Positions 60,487 through 64,000 of a stretch of DNA of 64,000 nt are shown in pieces. How positions within the stretch are numbered: position 1 is the stretch's first letter; every line of letters begins with the position of its first letter. A program made the position numbers and the translations under genes. Under the pieces are notes generated by a model. The model had not been told where the DNA came from. It saw only the letters and a list, made by a program, of their open reading frames with translations, and did no database searches. Source of the stretch: Coffea arabica (lineage: Eukaryota; Streptophyta; Magnoliopsida; Gentianales; Rubiaceae); assembly GCF_036785885.1 (NCBI RefSeq), contig NC_092312.1:27022001-27086000 (forward strand), written 5' to 3'.

Positions 60487-61594
60487 ACTTTTCCTTCATG
60501 AAAACCGTTTAAAAGTACTTACAAGAATGCGCAGAAACGTGGCATTTTGCTTTTATTGTTATATTATGCAATTTGTGGCCTTTACAACACACGTACACAT
60601 TTGCTTACTTTTCAACTTCTAGTCTTCCTATGGTATTTTGTGCAATTTTTTATTAGTATTATTTTGTGTACTTTTTAGCCTTTACAACCCACACTAATTT
60701 TTCACTTGGACCCTTTGAATGAGTGTTGAAGCCTCTATCTTGTTCGGTTGTTAGATGCATATTTGTCATTTTAACAGGTTTGTAGCATTGTCTCACCAAG
60801 AAGAAAAAAAAAAAAAAAAAAAAGTTTGTAGCATTGTCTCATTGTTTTGCACCTACATTACATTGACCACAAAATACAACCAAAGCAATAATAATAACTC
60901 CGACAATAACATCAAGGCAACGATGTAAAACGTTAAAATAAGGGGAAGGGTGGATGCAGTTTCATTGTCGTGGTAACGTTGATGAAAATCGGTGCTGATG
61001 ATGCAGCTGCTGCAAATCAGCTGCCTGAGTCCTCTAGTTCAACCAAGCAATTCCCGCCTGACAAATTGAACTTGAATAAAAATCAAAATCACAATATTCA
61101 GTTATGAAATGTGAAAATATATGTATGTAAGCATTCATCAAATTCTTGTTGGGTGAAAGGCTCTACTCATTCTCAAATTCTTTTATATTTATTCTTTAAT
61201 TTCATACACTGTTTGGGAACGGATTCGAATGCCAGCATGATTTGATTGACCATCCGTCATCCACCAGCCCACTAGATCGGTGCTTATTAGTTTGCATCTA
61301 CCATCATTCCTTTTTTTTCCCCTTTCTGTTCCATGTCTTCTGTCATTTCCTCTCATTGCTTGTCTAACATGCATATTTGCAGTTTTATTTGTCAAATGTG
61401 GTGTTTTATGGGTTTATAATTAATCTACTATAAGATATGGACTGATTAAAATCTTGTAAAATGACCTAACGAAATAATATTGAAGGTAAAACATCAAAAA
61501 CCGATTTGAGTAACATATGGAACCAAAGTTGGAATTTGAGACAATATTGTCGAAGTATTTGATTAGATTTATGGCATTTGAGGTGTCTTCGAAT

Positions 61595-62200
61595 TAGGGG
61601 TGTGCATCGAAATCGATAATTCAGAACTTTAAATTTGAATTTTTTTGAAATTTTGACATAAAAAATTCCGATCGAATTCGATTTCGAATTCACTAATTCC
61701 AAATTCGAATTCGTAGCGAATTCAAGAACCCTTTTTCTTTCTTTTGGAGTTTTGTTTTGTATTTCTAATTTTTTATTATAATTATATATAAGTTTTGCTA
61801 AACTAAATGCTAACTTTGTATAATATATGTTTATGATTATAACATAATATAAAACTAACTTCATAAGAGTTATTATTGTATTGTTAAACAATATAATTAT
61901 TAGTTAGATGTATTATTATATAATATAAATTTTATATTACATATATTAATATACATATATATAAATGAATTTGAAATCGAAATTGGTATTCGATTTCCAA
62001 TTTCACACCGATTTCAAATTGTGAATTCGAAATCGAAATTTCTGATTTGAAAAACCCCATTACCAAAATTATCGAATTAGAACCAAATTTGTATATTTCG
62101 AAATTGGAAACCCGAATTCCATTCCAATTTCTGATTTACTGATTTCAAAAATTTTAAATTTGATCAATAAATTAAAATTTTTCGATTTTGCACACTCCTA
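61595..62200. mobile_element. hAT-type MITE with paralogous empty site
   Basis: Ends TAGGGGTGTGCA and TGCACACTCCTA form 12-bp inverted repeats with one mismatch, a common hAT terminus. The interior is a dense mesh of inverted 'gaattcgaaatcgaaatt' motifs and an AT-rich core with no transposase. Flanks CTTCGAAT (61587-61594) and CTTGAAAG (62201-62208) are a degraded 8-bp duplication. Unit 1 has the uninterrupted sequence at about 59951-59971 (gtgtcttctgactgacatatg). Confidence 0.75.
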
Positions 62201-62525
62201 CTTGAAAGTGACATGTGTATGGAAATATATCGACGACCGTCTTCGAAGGACAAAACAGGTGCACCAGCTTCTTGTTAGGTCCACTTGGAAGGAGGCTACC
62301 TAAGTTTTACCTCCTTTGATAAAAGGTGAAAGCAACACTTTTCTACTCAAGGAACACAAAGTTTAAGTGAACTTGTGAACCGTGTAAATAGTTTTCAAAG
62401 TATTTGTTTAAAACTTCCTACACTGAATTATTTTATAAAAAATATTTAGTATTTTCAAAGCATTTATAGTATTTTTTTTAAATATTTTGGTAAAACTTTC
62501 TTTCATCCCACGAAGGAAGGAGCGG

Positions 62526-62742
62526 GGACGAGTAGGGGTACGGAAATGAAAAGAAAAAGAGAGGGAGGAGGTAGGGGGAAGGAGGGGAAAGGAGGGTGTG
62601 ACGGGTGGGAGGAAGGAGGACAAGGTGGGAGAAAGGGGAAGAGAGGGGTGGTCGTCAGGGGAAGAGAGGAGGTGGCGATGGTAGGTGTGTATTTTTGTTT
62701 TTCTTTTCTTTTGTTTGAGTATTTTTTGGGTATTTTAGTCAA

Positions 62743-62804
<62 letters not shown>
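62526..62804. repeat. Purine-rich block and (TA)n microsatellite
   Basis: A strongly strand-biased GGA/GGGAAG-rich stretch (62526-62680) followed by TA runs (62747-62804, interrupted by tgtatatgtg). Apparent open frames on both strands reflect composition, not genes. Confidence 0.8.
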
Positions 62805-63230
62805 TTAAAGCACCCCTAAAAACATGACTGCCAAACACATCCTGTATTCTATCCAAGAATATTACTCCATTTTGCTTGTCAAAATTAACTAGCAAAAGAT
62901 AGAGTACTCCGTCCGTTTAAACTTTTTTTTTTTTTTTAAGGTAAACCTAAACTTTTGTCAGAAAAACAGACCGAATAAAGTGCTGACAAGGAGTCCAATA
63001 CTCACAACCAGAAAAATGCAAAACTTTCGTTTTCCTGATTTTTAGAAAATCAATTATTTTTCAGCTTATCTCATGTCCACCAACAATATGTTTATCTCCC
63101 AATATCTCATCCGACATTTCTTCATCAACAATAAAGTTGTGGCATGCTGTCACAATGCATTTTTTCATCTGTCGTTTCAGAACTATTTAGGTTCCGTTTC
63201 ATCTGTTCAACTTCTGAAATGCAGCTTATA

Positions 63231-64000
63231 AGAAGACTCCAAAATGATTTCTCAAGGCATGCAAATTTAATTCTATACTTGCACCTTTGACTGTATAGTC
63301 TCAAATCTCAGAGCCACAACTAGTCCTAGCCCTTTGTAAAATGTCACCTTCCGTTTTCTTTCAATCATTTTCGGTTTCCTCTATATACATATATATATAT
63401 AAGGAGAAGACGTGTCGAAGTGGGCAAAAGGGAAGCCTCAATCTAGAAAGGTCTGTCTGTCCCTTGATAATTAATCTGCGTTTTCGGGCCAAATTTCTTC
63501 CCCTTGTAAAGGGATGAAAAGGGAGTTGCCACCTCCAAGTCCAATATAAACATTAGTCGTGTTCATATCCCAAAATGTCCCAAGTAGATGGTTTTTGAAG
63601 CCCCTATTGGACCCTTCTCTAATGTGAATTTATGTACATTTATTCTCTTCATAAATTTAGTAAAATCCTAAAAATACCCTCCCATATATCTACCATTGTA
63701 AATTTGATCTCCCACCTCTTAAACTGCATAGGTGTGGTGGTGTCCTCTATTCTCTTCATAACTGGTTTATCTTAGATTATTAAGGACAAGCTTGAGAGAG
63801 AGTACATTTCTCCTATTTATGAATCATTTTCCAACCCTAAGGAGAATTTTTCAGATGAATCATTTATGTCATTTGTGTCCGGGGAAGGTGTTTATTAGGA
63901 CCGGTAACATTAGAATTGCCAACTAAGTTGTAATCATCCTTTGCATGTTCAAATCTAGAAGTATGTGCAGGTGTTGACTGGTAAATTATCATCCAAAAGG
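63231..64000. other. Intergenic, right edge
   Basis: AT-rich, with a TA run near 63383-63400 and no coding evidence. Any gene served by the possible leader exons to the left would lie beyond the window. Confidence 0.4.

Larger units (their letters stand above)
60487..63230. repeat. Segmental tandem duplication, unit 2 (with insertions)
   Basis: Starts 'acttttccttcatgaaaacc' and repeats the block order of unit 1 up to 'tgtggcatgctgtca' at about 63140-63155. It lacks the promoter/leader segment of unit 1. It is lengthened by a hAT MITE (61595-62200), extra AT-rich DNA at about 61090-61480, and a purine-rich plus TA-repeat block at about 62480-62815. Confidence 0.65.

Noticed and set aside
62408-62895. 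Open frames in the purine-rich and TA-repeat block
   Set aside because: The translations are low-complexity (Gly/Arg, Pro/Ser or Ile/Tyr runs) caused by base composition.
62905-62925. Stowaway MITE start ('tactccgtccgtttaaac')
   Set aside because: Only one end resembles the family; no inverted partner nearby.
1-64000. CRISPR arrays, operons or bacterial features
   Set aside because: No regularly spaced repeats, Shine-Dalgarno sites or compact operons; the DNA is clearly plant nuclear.

Overview
The window is nuclear DNA from a flowering plant, most likely a eudicot. It has long AT-rich intergenic DNA, multi-exon genes with GT(GC)-AG introns, a plant-type telomerase gene, a secondary-wall R2R3-MYB gene and plant-specific transposon families. 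I cannot name the species.

Layout. 1-1510: intergenic. 1511-11581: one Ty3/gypsy LTR retrotransposon of the Tat type. It has two ~484-bp LTRs, a tRNA-Asp-type primer site, a decayed gag-pol with two RNase H domains, and a 3' region carrying an antisense gene. It is GC-rich against AT-rich flanks and contains many stops and frameshifts. 12739-24458: a complete 12-exon telomerase reverse transcriptase gene (TERT; 1285 residues by my splice model). 26067-30435: a complete 6-exon gene for the mitochondrial ATP synthase OSCP (delta) subunit. 30436-35850: intergenic. 35851-38467: a 2-exon R2R3-MYB gene of the MYB46/MYB83 type. 40172-41496: a non-autonomous Helitron. 41639-41720: tRNA-Ser(GCU) on the minus strand. 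42177-42885: a hAT MITE with a second foldback MITE nested in it. 45508-50846: a 3-exon LEA_2/NDR1-like membrane protein gene whose 3.7-kb first intron carries a MITE and a LINE tail. 50847-64000: gene-poor. It holds a SINE with target-site duplication, a copia-type LTR with its primer site, and a ~1.6-kb tandem segmental duplication whose second copy received a hAT insertion; the first copy preserves the empty site.

The genes are unrelated housekeeping or regulatory genes, all on the plus strand except the tRNA, and do not form a pathway. TERT extends telomeres, OSCP joins F1 to the Fo stator in mitochondria, and MYB46/83 switches on secondary-wall synthesis. The interest lies mostly in the mobile-element archaeology and in splice details: GC-AG introns required by reading frame in both TERT and OSCP. 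I found no evidence of a wholly new system. The least explained pieces are the antisense gene of the retroelement and the duplicated 58.8-63.2 kb segment with a possible promoter and leader exon.
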